Positions 7,871-17,536 of a stretch of 64,000 nucleotides of DNA are shown here, one piece after another (positions within the stretch are counted from its first letter, which is position 1; each line of letters opens with the position of its first letter). Both the position numbers and the translations under genes were made by a program. The DNA is from Pelagibius litoralis (GTDB taxonomy: Bacteria; Pseudomonadota; Alphaproteobacteria; Kiloniellales; Kiloniellaceae). The notes under the pieces were generated by a model, which was given only the letters and a program-made list of their open reading frames with translations, was not told the origin of the DNA and did not search any database. The stretch lies in NCBI RefSeq assembly GCF_011683915.1, contig NZ_JAAQPH010000017.1, positions 62,001 to 126,000 on the forward strand. Reading direction: 5' to 3'.

Positions 7871-8770
7871 ATGGCGAAAACGCGTGTCGGTGTGATCGGT
7901 CTCGGTTCCATGGGGTTTGGCATGGCGGTGTCGGCACAGAAAGCCGGCCTGGAGGTTGTCGGGTTCGATCTCGCTGCCGAGCGCCGGGACGCGCTGGTGG
8001 CAGAGGGTGGCAGCGTCGCTGCCTCCTTGCGCGAGCTTGCCGGGGGTGTAGACGTTCTGGTTTCGGTCGTGGTCAACGCGGCCCAGACCGAGGCTGTGCT
8101 TTTCGGCCCGGACGGCGTGGCTGAAGTGATGCCGGAGGGGGCGGTCTTCGTGTCCTGCGCAACGGTCGCGCCGAAGTTTGCCGGCGAGGCCGCCGCCCGT
8201 TTGGAAGCCGGTGGCCGGCACTACCTTGATGCCCCGATGAGCGGTGGCGCAGTCGGCGCCAATGCGGGGGCGCTGACCTTCATGGCCTCCGGCAGTGCCG
8301 CGGCCTTCGAGCGTGCCGATCCGGCGCTGCAGGCCATGGGCAAGAAGATCTACCGGCTCGGCGATACCGCGGGGCGGGGGTCTTCGATGAAGCTGATCAA
8401 CCAGTTACTGGTCGGCATTCATATTGCGGCTGCCGGTGAGGCCATGGCGATGGCGGTCAAGCTGGGGCTCGATCCCGAGGAGGTCTATGAGGTGATCAGC
8501 AATTCAGCCGGCGCGTCCTGGGCCTTCTGCGACCGCGTTCCCAGCATGCTGACCGGCGACTACAGCCCCAAGTCCGCGGTCAGTATTTTCACCAAGGATC
8601 TTGGGATCGTGCTGGATACGGCGCGGGCCGAAGGCTTTCCCGTCCCGCTGGCGGGTAATGCTTTGCAGTCCTACCTGATGGCGGAAGCGGCGGGCATGGC
8701 CGGCGATAATGATTCTTCGGTGGTGCGGGTCTATGCAAAACTGGCGGAGCTGGATCTGCCGGGCGGCTGA
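7871..8770 (+). CDS. ltnD: L-threonate dehydrogenase-like 3-hydroxyacid dehydrogenase
   Basis: A 299-residue NAD(P)-dependent enzyme of the 3-hydroxyisobutyrate dehydrogenase superfamily. ATG 7871 is chosen because GGGAGGG lies just upstream and the Rossmann motif GVIGLGSMGFGMA begins at residue 6. Substrate-binding DAPMSGGAVGANAG (about 122) and the catalytic-Lys segment SSMKLINQLLVG (about 172) are intact. The details (VSVVVNAAQTEAVLFG, LLVGIHIAAAGEAMA, NSAGASWAF) are closest to LtnD, which oxidises L-threonate and related 3-hydroxy sugar acids. It stands alone, ending at a hairpin shared with the convergent LysR gene. Pathway partners (DUF1537 kinase, DUF1338 or aldolase genes) are not in the window. 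Confidence 0.75.
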   Translation: MAKTRVGVIGLGSMGFGMAVSAQKAGLEVVGFDLAAERRDALVAEGGSVAASLRELAGGVDVLVSVVVNAAQTEAVLFGPDGVAEVMPEGAVFVSCATVAPKFAGEAAARLEAGGRHYLDAPMSGGAVGANAGALTFMASGSAAAFERADPALQAMGKKIYRLGDTAGRGSSMKLINQLLVGIHIAAAGEAMAMAVKLGLDPEEVYEVISNSAGASWAFCDRVPSMLTGDYSPKSAVSIFTKDLGIVLDTARAEGFPVPLAGNALQSYLMAEAAGMAGDNDSSVVRVYAKLAELDLPGG

Positions 8771-8772
8771 GT

Positions 8773-8795
8773 GCCGATGGCTTGGGTCCATCGGC
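8773..8795. terminator. Hairpin between convergent genes
   Basis: Perfect 8-bp stem GCCGATGG / CCATCGGC with a 7-nt loop, lying in the 29-bp gap between the ltnD-like gene and the convergent LysR gene. There is only a weak T-run (CAGTCTTT) on the right, so it probably serves both strands as a terminator. Confidence 0.55.
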
Positions 8796-8799
8796 TGCG

Positions 8800-9735
8800 T
8801 CAGTCTTTGGCCCCCGGTGCTTCTCCGAGCTTGACCCTCTCTTCCAGCAGGCTCCACAGTGCTTCGATCATCGGGCCGCGGGGGGCCTTCAGCCGATAGG
8901 CCGTTATCATAACCTCCGGCGCCAGGTGCTCCCCCGGCAGACGGACCAGGGCACCGGCGGCCAGATCGGTCGCAACCAGTTCGGCCGGCAGCCAGGCCAC
9001 GCCGGTTCCATGCAGGGCGACCCTGCGCAGGCTCTCGCTCAAGGGGCTTTCAAAGACCGTCCGGAACTTGCCTGAGTAGCGGTAGAGAATCGGCGCCACG
9101 ATCTTCTCGGAGAACGAGAAGCTGGTATAGGAGAGGATCGGGATGGGCTCTTTTGCTCCCTCCAGCCAGTTCTCAGGCAGCGCCGCCGCAAGGGCGGGGG
9201 AGGCTACGGGAATCATCTGGTCCCGGCCGATCCGCAGAACGCTCAACTGAGAGAGGGTTGCCGCGTCCAGCTTCACCATCGCGCTCTCGTAAGACAGCAC
9301 GACGTCCGACAGGCCGGCCTGCAAAGAGTCGAAGTAGGCTTCGATGTCCTGGATTGAGGGCAGGATCGAGAGAGATCCTTCGGGATGCAGCCGGGCAAAG
9401 CGGGCGGCAATGCGCGGCAGCAAGCTCAAGGCCAGCGTGTGAAGCGTTACGATGCGCACCGCCGTCTGGCTGCGGGCGTGCATCAGGCGCAGGTCTTGGC
9501 GTGATAGATTGATATCCGCGATGAGGGCCTGCGCCCGGGGCAAGAATTCTTCGCCCGCCGTGGTCAACTGAACCGGGAAAGAAGACCGGTCAAACAGCGT
9601 TACCCCCAACCAGTACTCAAGCGAGCGTATCCGGCGCGAGTAAGCGGGTTGGGTGACATTGCGTTCATCGGCCGCCCGGCTGAAGCTTCCGGTTCGGGCA
9701 AGCGCGACAAAATCATCGAGCCATTTCAGTTCCAT
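8800..9735 (-). CDS. LysR-family regulator of the adjacent peptide-transport locus
   Basis: A 311-residue LysR protein starting at ATG 9735. The N-terminal winged helix-turn-helix is typical (MELKWLDDFVALARTGSFSR..., AADERNVTQPAYSRRIRSLE), followed by the effector-binding domain from about residue 90. It is transcribed away from the ABC transporter operon at 10151, with 415 bp between. That gap holds two palindromes, one of which (ATGCCGTATCGGCAT, with the T-N11-A form used by LysR proteins) recurs in front of the aminotransferase/asparaginase pair at 17537. The protein is therefore the likely regulator of the whole 10-18.7 kb locus; the inducer is unknown but probably an imported peptide or amino acid derivative. 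Confidence 0.85.
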   Translation of the reverse strand: MELKWLDDFVALARTGSFSRAADERNVTQPAYSRRIRSLEYWLGVTLFDRSSFPVQLTTAGEEFLPRAQALIADINLSRQDLRLMHARSQTAVRIVTLHTLALSLLPRIAARFARLHPEGSLSILPSIQDIEAYFDSLQAGLSDVVLSYESAMVKLDAATLSQLSVLRIGRDQMIPVASPALAAALPENWLEGAKEPIPILSYTSFSFSEKIVAPILYRYSGKFRTVFESPLSESLRRVALHGTGVAWLPAELVATDLAAGALVRLPGEHLAPEVMITAYRLKAPRGPMIEALWSLLEERVKLGEAPGAKD

Positions 9736-10021
9736 CTGCCACCAACAATAGCAGCATCGCTTTGGCTCAAAAGAGCAAAGGTCAGAGACTGTCTTGTAAC
9801 GGCCAACCGCCAACGGCCGGTTGAGTCTTCACGGTTGGCTGCCACTCCCGGGAATCTAAAAAAGCTCATCAGCGGTACCATCGCGCGTGGACGGCCTGGA
9901 AGTCTGCATTGACTCTGTAAGTCATCGAACCTCGTCAATCATTGCTGCACGGGCCTTTAGCTTTGCGCGGATCTGATCCACCGGTCAACGGGGCGGTCGC
10001 TGGAAAAGTAAGATAACTGAC

Positions 10022-10059
10022 TGGAATGATTGGCATTCCAAGTCATGCCGTATCGGCAT
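10022..10059 (+). promoter_or_regulatory. Two inverted repeats upstream of the binding-protein gene (LysR sites)
   Basis: TGGAATG-ATTGG-CATTCCA (10022-10040) is a perfect 7-bp inverted repeat with 5-nt spacer. Immediately after it, ATGCCG-TAT-CGGCAT (10045-10059) is a perfect 6-bp repeat with 3-nt spacer and T-N11-A symmetry, followed by AAC. The second one is nearly repeated at 17537-17551, also followed by AAC. Their place between the divergent LysR and transporter genes suits LysR recognition and activation sites. Confidence 0.55.
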
Positions 10060-10150
10060 AACGATCCAACGCAAAGGTATTGGACAACCCCCTCCGAAGA
10101 AAACCAACTAGCAGGCATAAAACCAAGCGTGACAGGGAGACGCAAACAAC

Positions 10151-11674
10151 ATGAAACTGAGATGGACTCTGATGGCCGTGGCGGCGACGCTTGCCGTGGC
10201 CATGCCGGCGCAGGCCCAAAAGGCCAAGGATACGCTGATCGCCGCTTTCCCGCGCGAGGTGAAAACCACCGACGGGCTCTACTCGACAATCCGGGAGAAC
10301 GACATCCTCGGGTTGCTTGTCGACGACGCGCTATACTACGTGGATCCGGAAACGCAGCAGCCCGTTCCGCTTGCTGCGCAGGGTCATGAGTTCACTGACG
10401 ACAAGACGTTGGTCGTCACGCTGCGCCCCGACGTGACCTTTCACGATGGCTCCCCGTTGACCGCTGCGGATGTCGTCTACTCTTTCAGGCATATCGTCAG
10501 CGAGGCGGGCGAGACCCGCTATGCCACCCGGATCGGGCGCTGGCTGGAAAGCATCGAGGCTGTCGACGACACTACGGTTCAGTTCAATATGAAGCACCCC
10601 TACGCAATGGTGCTTTACGATCTGAGTTACTATTCCAAGCTGCGCAAGCTTGGCGCCTATGAAGTCGACGGGGTCATCACCCCCAACGCCCAGCAAAACC
10701 AGGTCAACGGAACCGGCCCCTATCGGGTTGTGGATTTTCAACCGGGCCAGAGGATCGAGTTGGCGCTCCATGACGGCTATCGCCAGGATAGCCCCAAAGC
10801 CATGGCATCGATTCAGAACATCGTCATCCGGATGATCCCGGATTTCTCGACCCAGGCTGCGGAGGTCATGTCAGGCGGTGTTCAGTGGACCTTCAACGTC
10901 CCCACGGATATCGCAGAAAACGTCGGCCGCACCGGGCGTGCTCAGTTCGTTGCCGGCCCTTCGATGCGTGTCGGCTACATTGCGCTGGATGCCATGGGCC
11001 GCTCCGACCCCAATGCACCGACGAGAGACGTGCGCGTGCGTCAGGCGATGAACTACGCCATCAATCGCGAGGATATCGTTTCCAACATCACCGGCGGTAC
11101 GGCGCGGCCCCTTTGGACTGCCTGCCAGCCGATCCAGTTCGGCTGTACGGAAGATGTGCGGACCTACGACTACGACCCCGAAAAGGCCAAGGCGCTTCTG
11201 GCGGAAGCCGGTTATGCCGAGGGTTTCGACCTGGAGTACTGGGCGGCCCGCGACCGTCCCATTCAGGAAGCCATCGTGAACTACTGGCAGGCGGTGGGCA
11301 TCAATGTAAGCCTGCGCTATGTGAAGTCTGTCTCCAAGCCGCGTAATGCCGGCGAACTGACGGCCTTCTACGGCTCATCCGGATCATTCTCCATCCCCGA
11401 TGCGGGCGCGATCATGCCGGACCGCTTCATCCTGGATGTTGCGCGCGTCTATACCGGCGATCAGGAACTGAGCGACCTTGTGGCGAGCGCCAACGCGACC
11501 TATGACGCGGCGGTGCGAGAGGCGCGGTTCCATCAGGCGGTCAAGCACATTGCCGAACAGGCTTATTGGGTGCCTGTGCAGAAGTATACCCAGAACTTCA
11601 TGCTGTCGAACGACCTGGTCTACGTGCAGCCGGAAGACGGCATGCCGCGGCTGTTCATGGCCAAGTGGAAATAG
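10151..11674 (+). CDS. Family 5 ABC transporter periplasmic binding protein
   Basis: A 507-residue secreted protein with a Sec signal peptide (MKLRWTLMAVAATLAVAMPAQAQ). It shows the extracellular solute-binding protein family 5 signature: LRPDVTFHDGSPLTAADVVYS around residue 90, NGTGPYR around 190 and RVRQAMNYAINRED around 295. Such proteins deliver di-/oligopeptides, opines or nickel-like ligands to Dpp/Opp-type permeases. It begins an operon-like run with two permeases and a fused ATPase; a hairpin after its stop probably lowers downstream expression. Downstream PLP enzymes and an asparaginase suggest an amino-acid-derived ligand. It is not a close paralogue of the three binding proteins of the island. 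Confidence 0.9.
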   Translation: MKLRWTLMAVAATLAVAMPAQAQKAKDTLIAAFPREVKTTDGLYSTIRENDILGLLVDDALYYVDPETQQPVPLAAQGHEFTDDKTLVVTLRPDVTFHDGSPLTAADVVYSFRHIVSEAGETRYATRIGRWLESIEAVDDTTVQFNMKHPYAMVLYDLSYYSKLRKLGAYEVDGVITPNAQQNQVNGTGPYRVVDFQPGQRIELALHDGYRQDSPKAMASIQNIVIRMIPDFSTQAAEVMSGGVQWTFNVPTDIAENVGRTGRAQFVAGPSMRVGYIALDAMGRSDPNAPTRDVRVRQAMNYAINREDIVSNITGGTARPLWTACQPIQFGCTEDVRTYDYDPEKAKALLAEAGYAEGFDLEYWAARDRPIQEAIVNYWQAVGINVSLRYVKSVSKPRNAGELTAFYGSSGSFSIPDAGAIMPDRFILDVARVYTGDQELSDLVASANATYDAAVREARFHQAVKHIAEQAYWVPVQKYTQNFMLSNDLVYVQPEDGMPRLFMAKWK

Positions 11675-11699
11675 TGAGTCGTATCGGTCACGCAAGGCT

Positions 11700-11725
11700 G
11701 GCCCCCAAGCTTAGGTTTGGGGGCC
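11700..11725 (+). terminator. Intercistronic hairpin between binding protein and permease genes
   Basis: GGCCCCCAA / TTGGGGGCC, a perfect 9-bp stem with an 8-nt loop, 26 bp after the binding-protein stop and before the permease gene, without a T-run. Such structures usually protect the binding-protein message and attenuate the distal genes. Confidence 0.55.
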
Positions 11726-11747
11726 GCCGTTCAACGGCAATGGCAGT

Positions 11748-12665
11748 ATGTTAATCTATGCTCTAAAGCGCGGCGCTCTGGCACTGTTGGTCGCCTTCAC
11801 GATCAGCCTCGTCGCCTTTTTGCTGCTCAACTTCGCCACCGATCCGGCCAGTCTGATGGCCGGCGATGAAGCCGATATCGCCGATGTCGAACTGATCCGC
11901 AAGCAGTTCGGGTTCGACCGCCCGCTCTATGTACAGTACTTCTCCTGGCTGGGCAGTGTATTCCAGGGTGATTTCGGCGACAGCCTCTATTGGCGCTCGC
12001 CGGTCGTCGACCTGGTCGTGCGGCACTTCCCGGTCACCTTGGCCCTGGCCGGGTCGTCCATTCTGGTGACGATCCTGGTCGCCATCCCTCTCGGTGCGGC
12101 GGCGGCGCTGAATCCAAACACTCTGATCGACCGGATCGCATTGAGCCTGGCCGTGGCCGCTCAGGCGGTTCCGAATTTCTGGCTCGGCGTGATGGCGATC
12201 ATGCTGTTGGCCGTGACGTTTCCGATCTTCCCGGTATCCGGCGCCGAAACCTGGTGGCACTTCGTGCTGCCGGCCTTTGTTCTCGGGCTCTCCTCGGTTC
12301 CCTCCGTGATGCGTCTGACGCGCACCGGATTGTTGGAGGTCATGGCCTCCGATTACATTCGTACGGCCCGGGCAAAGGGTTATCGCGGCCTCGGGCTGCT
12401 GCGGCGTCATGCCATGCGCAATGCGCTTTTGCCGGTAGTAAGTATTCTGGCGGTTCAACTCGGCGAAAAGCTTGGCGGTTCGCTGGTCACGGAAAGCGTT
12501 TTCGCCATCAACGGTCTGGGTCGCCTGGCCATTGAAAGCATCATCGGGGGTGACGTACCAACGGTGCAGATGCTTGTTTTCATCTTCGCGCTCACGTTCG
12601 TTCTTTTCACCTTTCTGGCTGACCTCCTCAATGCCTGGCTCGACCCACGGATAAGGCTCGGCTGA
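11748..12665 (+). CDS. Dpp/Opp-type ABC transporter permease (DppB-like)
   Basis: A 305-residue inner-membrane permease with six hydrophobic segments: an N-terminal one (ALLVAFTISLVAFLLLNF), a large periplasmic loop, then the BPD_transp_1 domain. The ATPase-docking EAA loop is present (MASDYIRTARAKGYRGLGLL...HAMRNALLPVV). This is the B-type subunit by length and by the LVTESVFAINGLGRL segment. Its stop overlaps the next permease start by one base (TGATG), so the operon is translationally coupled. It acts with the binding protein at 10151 and the double ATPase at 13555. Confidence 0.92.
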   Translation: MLIYALKRGALALLVAFTISLVAFLLLNFATDPASLMAGDEADIADVELIRKQFGFDRPLYVQYFSWLGSVFQGDFGDSLYWRSPVVDLVVRHFPVTLALAGSSILVTILVAIPLGAAAALNPNTLIDRIALSLAVAAQAVPNFWLGVMAIMLLAVTFPIFPVSGAETWWHFVLPAFVLGLSSVPSVMRLTRTGLLEVMASDYIRTARAKGYRGLGLLRRHAMRNALLPVVSILAVQLGEKLGGSLVTESVFAINGLGRLAIESIIGGDVPTVQMLVFIFALTFVLFTFLADLLNAWLDPRIRLG

Positions 12666-13555
12666 TGGCGGCTCTCGACACTGAACTGGAGCTTGTCGGT
12701 GAGGACTCGCGTCATGCCCTGGTTCGCCGCGCCTTGCAGCATAAGGGCTTTCTCTTCGGAGCGGCCGTTATTGCCGTGATCTGCGCCATGGCGTTGCTGG
12801 CCCCGCTTCTGGCGCCCTTCGACTATACCCAGCAGAATCTCGGTAACCGGCTCGCCTATCCGGTCTGGGCCGGCGGCAGTTGGGACCACCCTCTCGGCAC
12901 GGATCATCTCGGCCGCGACTATCTCAGTCGCCTTCTCTTCGGAGCACAGATCTCGGTCATCGTCGGCTTCTCGGCGGCGGTTATCGGCTGCGTGATCGGT
13001 GTCTCGTTAGGCGTACTCGGCGGCTTCTTCGGCGGCCGGGTCGATCACGCGGTGAGCTTTCTCCTTTCCTGCCAGTTGGCCATGCCAACACTGCTCCTCG
13101 GCATGGCCATGGTATTTCTGATCGGACCGTCGGTGACGGTTGTGATCTGCGTCATCGGTGTCCTGCACTGGAACCTCTTTCTGGTCGTCACCCGCGCGGC
13201 GACACAACGCGTCCGTCAGCTTGAATTCGTCACCGCATCGAAGGCTTTGGGGGCGGACAAGTTCTCCATCATATGGCGTGACGTCTTGCCTAACCTGACC
13301 AGTCATATTCTGGTGATCTTCACCTACGAAGTCGGCAAGGCCATCCTGGCTGAAGCCGCCTTGAGCTTTCTCGGTGTGGGTATACCGGCACCGACACCAT
13401 CCTGGGGCCTGATGATCGCCGAAGGCAAGGACGCCATGTTCTTCCAACCTTGGCTGGTTGCCATCCCCGGTTTCGCGCTGTTCCTGCTGGTGATCGCGAT
13501 CAATCTGATGGGCGATGGCCTGCGCGATGTTACCGCGCCGGAGGCCCGGCACTGA
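12665..13555 (+). CDS. Dpp/Opp-type ABC transporter permease (DppC-like)
   Basis: A 296-residue permease of the C type: an OppC N-terminal region with one membrane segment, the characteristic HPLGTDHLGRDYLSRLLFGA element near residue 77, and the BPD_transp_1 domain with its EAA loop (LEFVTASKALGADKFSIIWR...LPNL) and the LSFLGVGIPAPTPSWGLMI ending. Start and stop both overlap neighbours by a single base. It pairs with the preceding B-type permease to form the membrane channel. Confidence 0.92.
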   Translation: MAALDTELELVGEDSRHALVRRALQHKGFLFGAAVIAVICAMALLAPLLAPFDYTQQNLGNRLAYPVWAGGSWDHPLGTDHLGRDYLSRLLFGAQISVIVGFSAAVIGCVIGVSLGVLGGFFGGRVDHAVSFLLSCQLAMPTLLLGMAMVFLIGPSVTVVICVIGVLHWNLFLVVTRAATQRVRQLEFVTASKALGADKFSIIWRDVLPNLTSHILVIFTYEVGKAILAEAALSFLGVGIPAPTPSWGLMIAEGKDAMFFQPWLVAIPGFALFLLVIAINLMGDGLRDVTAPEARH

Positions 13556-15171
13556 TGGATCAGCGTGAAGTGCAGCGGCCCGCCGTCACCATCGAGGGCC
13601 TGACCGTTACCCTGCCCATTCCCGGTGGCGTGCTGACAGCCGTGAAGGATATGTCGTTCAGCCTGAAGCGCGGCGAAACCCTGGGCATTGTCGGCGAAAG
13701 CGGATCGGGCAAGTCGATGACCGCCCATGCGTTGATGGGCCTGCTGCCCAGCGCCGCCCAGTGGACCGCCGAGCGGGTGGAGCTTGGCGGGCACAACCTG
13801 CTGACCATGTCGCAGAAGGCGCTGGCGACGGAGGTGCGGGGCCGGGAGGTCGGCATGATCTTCCAGGAGCCGATGACGGCCCTCAATCCGGTCTATTCAA
13901 TCGGGCGCCAGTTGGCGGAAGGCATGACGCTGCACGGCGGAACGGCGCGCGCTGCCAAAGCGCGGGCGATCGAACTGCTGAACGCTGTCGGTCTGCCCAA
14001 CCCCGAGGAGCGGTTCAATCAGTATCCGCATCAGTTCTCCGGCGGGCAGCGCCAACGCATCGTGATTGCCATGGCGCTGATGAATGAGCCGGACGTGCTG
14101 ATCGCCGATGAGCCGACGACGGCCTTGGATGTGACGATACAAAAGCAGATTCTGGACCTGCTGAAAGACCTGCAGGATCGGCTCGGCATCGCCATCATTC
14201 TTATCAGCCACGACTTCGGGGTGGTCGCCAATTTCACCGACCGGGTGATGGTGATGCTGAAGGGCGAGGTGGTGGAGCAGGGGGCGACCCGTCAGGTCGT
14301 GAGCGATCCGCAGCACGACTACACGCGCCGGCTGATCGACAGTATTCCCAGGCCCTCCGGCCGGATTGCCCAATCCAAACTGCGTCAGCCAATGATAACC
14401 GTGGAGGGCGTCAGCCGGAGCTACTACGTGAAGCGCGGACTCTTTGGTCCGGTGCGGGAGATCGCCGCGGTCAATGCCCTGTCGCTGACGGTCGGCAAGG
14501 GAGAGACCTTGGCCGTGGTGGGGGAGAGCGGTTCGGGGAAATCCACTCTGTCGCGCCTGATTCTGGGTCTGGAGGCGCCGGACAAAGGACGTATCACGCT
14601 CGATGGGGTCGATGTCGGGCAGGTCCCGCAGCTCAAGCGCGCAAGGGTGGTTCAGCCAATTTTCCAGGACCCCTATGGGTCGTTGAACCCGCGCATGTCG
14701 GTCAGCGAAATCATCCGCCGGCCCCTGGATATCCACGGTATCGGCTCAAAGGAGGAGCGGCGGCAGAGCGTTCAGGCGGTTATGGAACAGACCGGTCTGA
14801 CGGCCCGCTTCACCCACGCCTATCCGAACCAGATGTCCGGCGGCCAGCGCCAGCGCGTCGCCATTGCCCGGGCCCTCATCCTTAGGCCGGAGGTGGTGAT
14901 CTGCGACGAACCGACCAGCGCTCTCGACGTCTCCATTCAGGCGCAGATACTGAGCCTTCTGACGGAGCTGCGCGAAGAACTGGGCCTCACCCTGGTTCTG
15001 ATCACCCATGACCTGGCGATCGTCGAGCAGATGGCCGACCGGGTGGTCGTCATGCAGAACGGCAAAATCGTAGAAGAGGCCCATACCGATCAGCTGTTTG
15101 CCGCGCCGCAGCAGGCCTACACGAAACAGCTTCTGGCGTCGGTTCCAAGCCTTGAGTCGATATCGCGATAG
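13555..15171 (+). CDS. Fused dual ATP-binding subunit of peptide ABC transporter (DppD-DppF fusion)
   Basis: A 538-residue protein with two complete ABC ATPase domains in tandem. Domain 1: Walker A GESGSGKS near residue 46, signature FSGGQRQR and Walker [11 protein letters not shown] near 180-190. Domain 2: a second GESGSGKS near 324, [15 protein letters not shown] and [12 protein letters not shown]. It thus replaces the separate D and F subunits found in the island transporter at 43697-45716. ATG 13555 shares its A with the TGA of the permease gene. The C-terminal oligopeptide/dipeptide region is shortened. It energises uptake by the 10151-13555 system. Confidence 0.92.
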   Translation: MDQREVQRPAVTIEGLTVTLPIPGGVLTAVKDMSFSLKRGETLGIVGESGSGKSMTAHALMGLLPSAAQWTAERVELGGHNLLTMSQKALATEVRGREVGMIFQEPMTALNPVYSIGRQLAEGMTLHGGTARAAKARAIELLNAVGLPNPEERFNQYPHQFSGGQRQRIVIAMALMNEPDVLIADEPTTALDVTIQKQILDLLKDLQDRLGIAIILISHDFGVVANFTDRVMVMLKGEVVEQGATRQVVSDPQHDYTRRLIDSIPRPSGRIAQSKLRQPMITVEGVSRSYYVKRGLFGPVREIAAVNALSLTVGKGETLAVVGESGSGKSTLSRLILGLEAPDKGRITLDGVDVGQVPQLKRARVVQPIFQDPYGSLNPRMSVSEIIRRPLDIHGIGSKEERRQSVQAVMEQTGLTARFTHAYPNQMSGGQRQRVAIARALILRPEVVICDEPTSALDVSIQAQILSLLTELREELGLTLVLITHDLAIVEQMADRVVVMQNGKIVEEAHTDQLFAAPQQAYTKQLLASVPSLESISR

Positions 15172-15182
15172 CCTGCGCTGCG

Positions 15183-16274
15183 TTACCAGCCGTCGACCCG
15201 GGGCCAGACCTGACCGTCCGTGGTGTGATAGGCGCCGTAGCCTCCTGCGGCGGTCAGGCAGGCATGGCCCGGGAGTACCCGTACCGTGGAACCGATGGGC
15301 AGGCGTTCGTACCATACCGGATCTGCGACCTGAACGGTTCCATGCTCCTGATGCACCGCGTTGATCGACAGGCCGCTGGGCTCCAGCGTCTTCGTATCGC
15401 AGAGCCAGCCGTAGTGTGCGCTCGAAAGGAAGGCATTGGCGCCGATGTCCTTGGACATCGCAAGGGCGCCCGCATCCAGTGTCAGGACGCCGGCCTTGCG
15501 ATTGTGGCCGATCACCGTGGTGAGGACGCTGAGCGCCATATCGTCGAGTGTGCAGATGTTGCGGCTGAGCTGTGACAGATCGCAGAACAGATAGACCCCT
15601 GCGCGTACCTCTGTGACACCATCAAAGCTGTCGGCGTGCATCACCGTCGGTGTCGACCCGATGCTGACAACCTCCACGGCCATACCCGCGGCACGCAGCT
15701 GCCCGGCTGCTGCGTTCGCGGCAGAAATCTCGGCCTTGGCGACCGACTTCACTTCGGCGATCTGATCCGTTGCGTAAGAGTGACCGGCATGGCTGATGAC
15801 GCCGCGCAGCTGTAGCCCCAGGGCGCGCCCGATTGCGATCAGTTCGTCGGTCTCGGCCGGTAAGCCGCCACGATGCTCCCCGCAATCGATCTCAATCAGG
15901 GCCGGCGCCGTGACTGCGCTTTCGGCCAGGGCTTGTGCCATCTCGATGGAATCGACACAGAGCGTGATCGTTTTCCCGGTTTCGGCCATGATGCCGGCCA
16001 CCCGGGCAAACTTGTTGGGCGTTATCCCGACCGCATAGAGCAGGTCGTTGAAGCCGGCACGGGCGAAGTACTGTGCTTCTGCAAGCGTCGATACCGTGAC
16101 ATGCGACATCCGTCCGCCGGTCGCGATCCTGGCGACCTCTGCGGACTTCGTGGTCTTCAGGTGCGGCCGCAGCGCGACATTCCTGGCCGCGCAGTGTTCG
16201 AGCATCCGCTCGGCGTTGCGTCGGAGCCGTTGCGGATCGAGAATCAGGCAGGGCGTTTCGAAGCCGTCGAACAT
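15183..16274 (-). CDS. D-threonine aldolase / D-serine dehydratase (DSD1) family PLP enzyme
   Basis: A 363-residue fold-III PLP enzyme. The N-terminus TPCLILD and the PLP-lysine segment LRPHLKTTKSAEVA (about residue 36-50) are conserved, and the C-terminal metal/substrate segment reads LPGHACLTAAGGYGAYHTTDG, where the DSD1 family has a His-x-Cys site. Members cleave or dehydrate D-threonine, D-serine or 3-hydroxyaspartate. It follows the class V aminotransferase gene with no gap (its ATG is next to that gene's stop), so the pair is one transcription unit running towards, and convergent with, the transporter operon. A diverged relative is in the island at 36240, again beside peptide-uptake genes. 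The exact substrate is unknown. Confidence 0.8.
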   Translation of the reverse strand: MFDGFETPCLILDPQRLRRNAERMLEHCAARNVALRPHLKTTKSAEVARIATGGRMSHVTVSTLAEAQYFARAGFNDLLYAVGITPNKFARVAGIMAETGKTITLCVDSIEMAQALAESAVTAPALIEIDCGEHRGGLPAETDELIAIGRALGLQLRGVISHAGHSYATDQIAEVKSVAKAEISAANAAAGQLRAAGMAVEVVSIGSTPTVMHADSFDGVTEVRAGVYLFCDLSQLSRNICTLDDMALSVLTTVIGHNRKAGVLTLDAGALAMSKDIGANAFLSSAHYGWLCDTKTLEPSGLSINAVHQEHGTVQVADPVWYERLPIGSTVRVLPGHACLTAAGGYGAYHTTDGQVWPRVDGW

Positions 16275-17465
16275 TCAGGCATCCTTGGCGATTGCCAGAA
16301 CACGTTCAACATCCGAAGCATTGTTGTAAAGGTGAAAGCCGAAGCGAAGCATGCCGCGGCGAATGGAGAAGCGCGCGCCCTGGGCTTCCAGAGCCCGTGC
16401 AATCCGGTTCAGCCGTTCGTCTCCGGTTGTGTAGGTATCGCCAAGCCCCATCTCGCCGACCGTCACCAGATGCGAGCGGCGCGTGGATGGCTCGGCCATC
16501 GATACTTTCAGCCCAAGCTCTGCAAAGCCCTCGCGCAGCCGGTCGGCCAGGGCGAGCACATGGCGTTCGATGGCGGGGGTGCCGATCTCCAGAATTTCGC
16601 CGAGGGCAACATCCGCCACCGCGATGCCGGTCCAGTTGTAGTTGCCGATCTCGAAGCGGGTTGCGTCGGGCGCATAGGTAAAACCGGTTCCCTCAAATTC
16701 GCTCTCATGCCCAGAGTGCATGACGGAGTGCCGGGCGACGAAGGCCGGGCGCAGGCGATCGTTCCATTCGGCATTCACGTAGAGAAAGCCCAACCCCATA
16801 AGCCCCAGCAGGCCCTTTGAAGTCGATGTCGCCAAGCCGTCGGCACAGACGTCGTTCACATCGATGTCGAGAACGCCGCAGCTCTGAACGCAGTCGATCA
16901 GAAAGAACGCGCCCTTCTCACGGGCGGCCAGGCCGATGCTGCGCAGATCGGTTCGAAAGCAGGGGGTCAGGCTGACTGATGAAGCCGTTACAAGCCTCGT
17001 CCTTTCGTCGATGGCTTCGGCCATACGCTCTGCGTCGATATGACCGTTTTTATGCGGAACCTCCCGCATTTCCACGCCTCGGTCACGCAGCGCGAGCCAA
17101 AGATAGATGTTGTTGCCGTGTTCCAGTTCGGGCGTCAGGACGACGTTGTCGCCCGCCTCCCAGGGCAGGGCGGTGGCGATGGAGTTCAGGCCTTCGCTTA
17201 CGTTCTTGAGTACGGCGATCTCATTTGGGTTTGACGCTTTCACAAGTTCCGCGAATTGCGTCCGGCAGCGGTCCAGCATCGGTTTGCGTTCCGACTTCGC
17301 CATGTCTGACAGCCAGTGCCCCTCTATCATGCGGTCGGCGGCCGCTTTCGAGGCGTTGGAGATAACCCCGCGCGACCCGACATTCAGATAGATCTGGCGC
17401 TCTGCAGCCGGAAAGCGGCTGCGCCAGGTGGGCCATATCTCTGCAGTCTGGACGGTGGTTGTCAT
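16275..17465 (-). CDS. Class V aminotransferase-fold PLP enzyme
   Basis: A 396-residue fold-I PLP enzyme of the class V (isopenicillin-N epimerase/cysteine desulfurase-like) group. Visible marks are YLNVGSRGV near residue 25, the PLP phosphate site LEHGNNIYLWL, the Asp-containing FFLIDCVQSCG and the Schiff-base Lys in TSTSKGLLGLMG near residue 215. It leads the leftward pair with the D-threonine-aldolase-like gene, starts at ATG 17465, and diverges from the asparaginase gene across a 170-bp gap that carries the LysR-type palindrome. The island gene at 25916 is a paralogue with the same layout. Function may be transamination, epimerisation or lyase action on an amino acid; not determined. Confidence 0.8.
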   Translation of the reverse strand: MTTTVQTAEIWPTWRSRFPAAERQIYLNVGSRGVISNASKAAADRMIEGHWLSDMAKSERKPMLDRCRTQFAELVKASNPNEIAVLKNVSEGLNSIATALPWEAGDNVVLTPELEHGNNIYLWLALRDRGVEMREVPHKNGHIDAERMAEAIDERTRLVTASSVSLTPCFRTDLRSIGLAAREKGAFFLIDCVQSCGVLDIDVNDVCADGLATSTSKGLLGLMGLGFLYVNAEWNDRLRPAFVARHSVMHSGHESEFEGTGFTYAPDATRFEIGNYNWTGIAVADVALGEILEIGTPAIERHVLALADRLREGFAELGLKVSMAEPSTRRSHLVTVGEMGLGDTYTTGDERLNRIARALEAQGARFSIRRGMLRFGFHLYNNASDVERVLAIAKDA

Positions 17466-17536
17466 GGCGGAAACTTCGTGATTGAAGGGATGGCGGAAAG
17501 CATACCGCCATATCCGATCAGGGGAAGCGGGAGGCT

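Noticed and set aside
13897-14736. Long open frame antisense to the double ATPase
   Set aside because: Shadow of a gene with two full sets of ABC motifs; His/Gln-rich composition.
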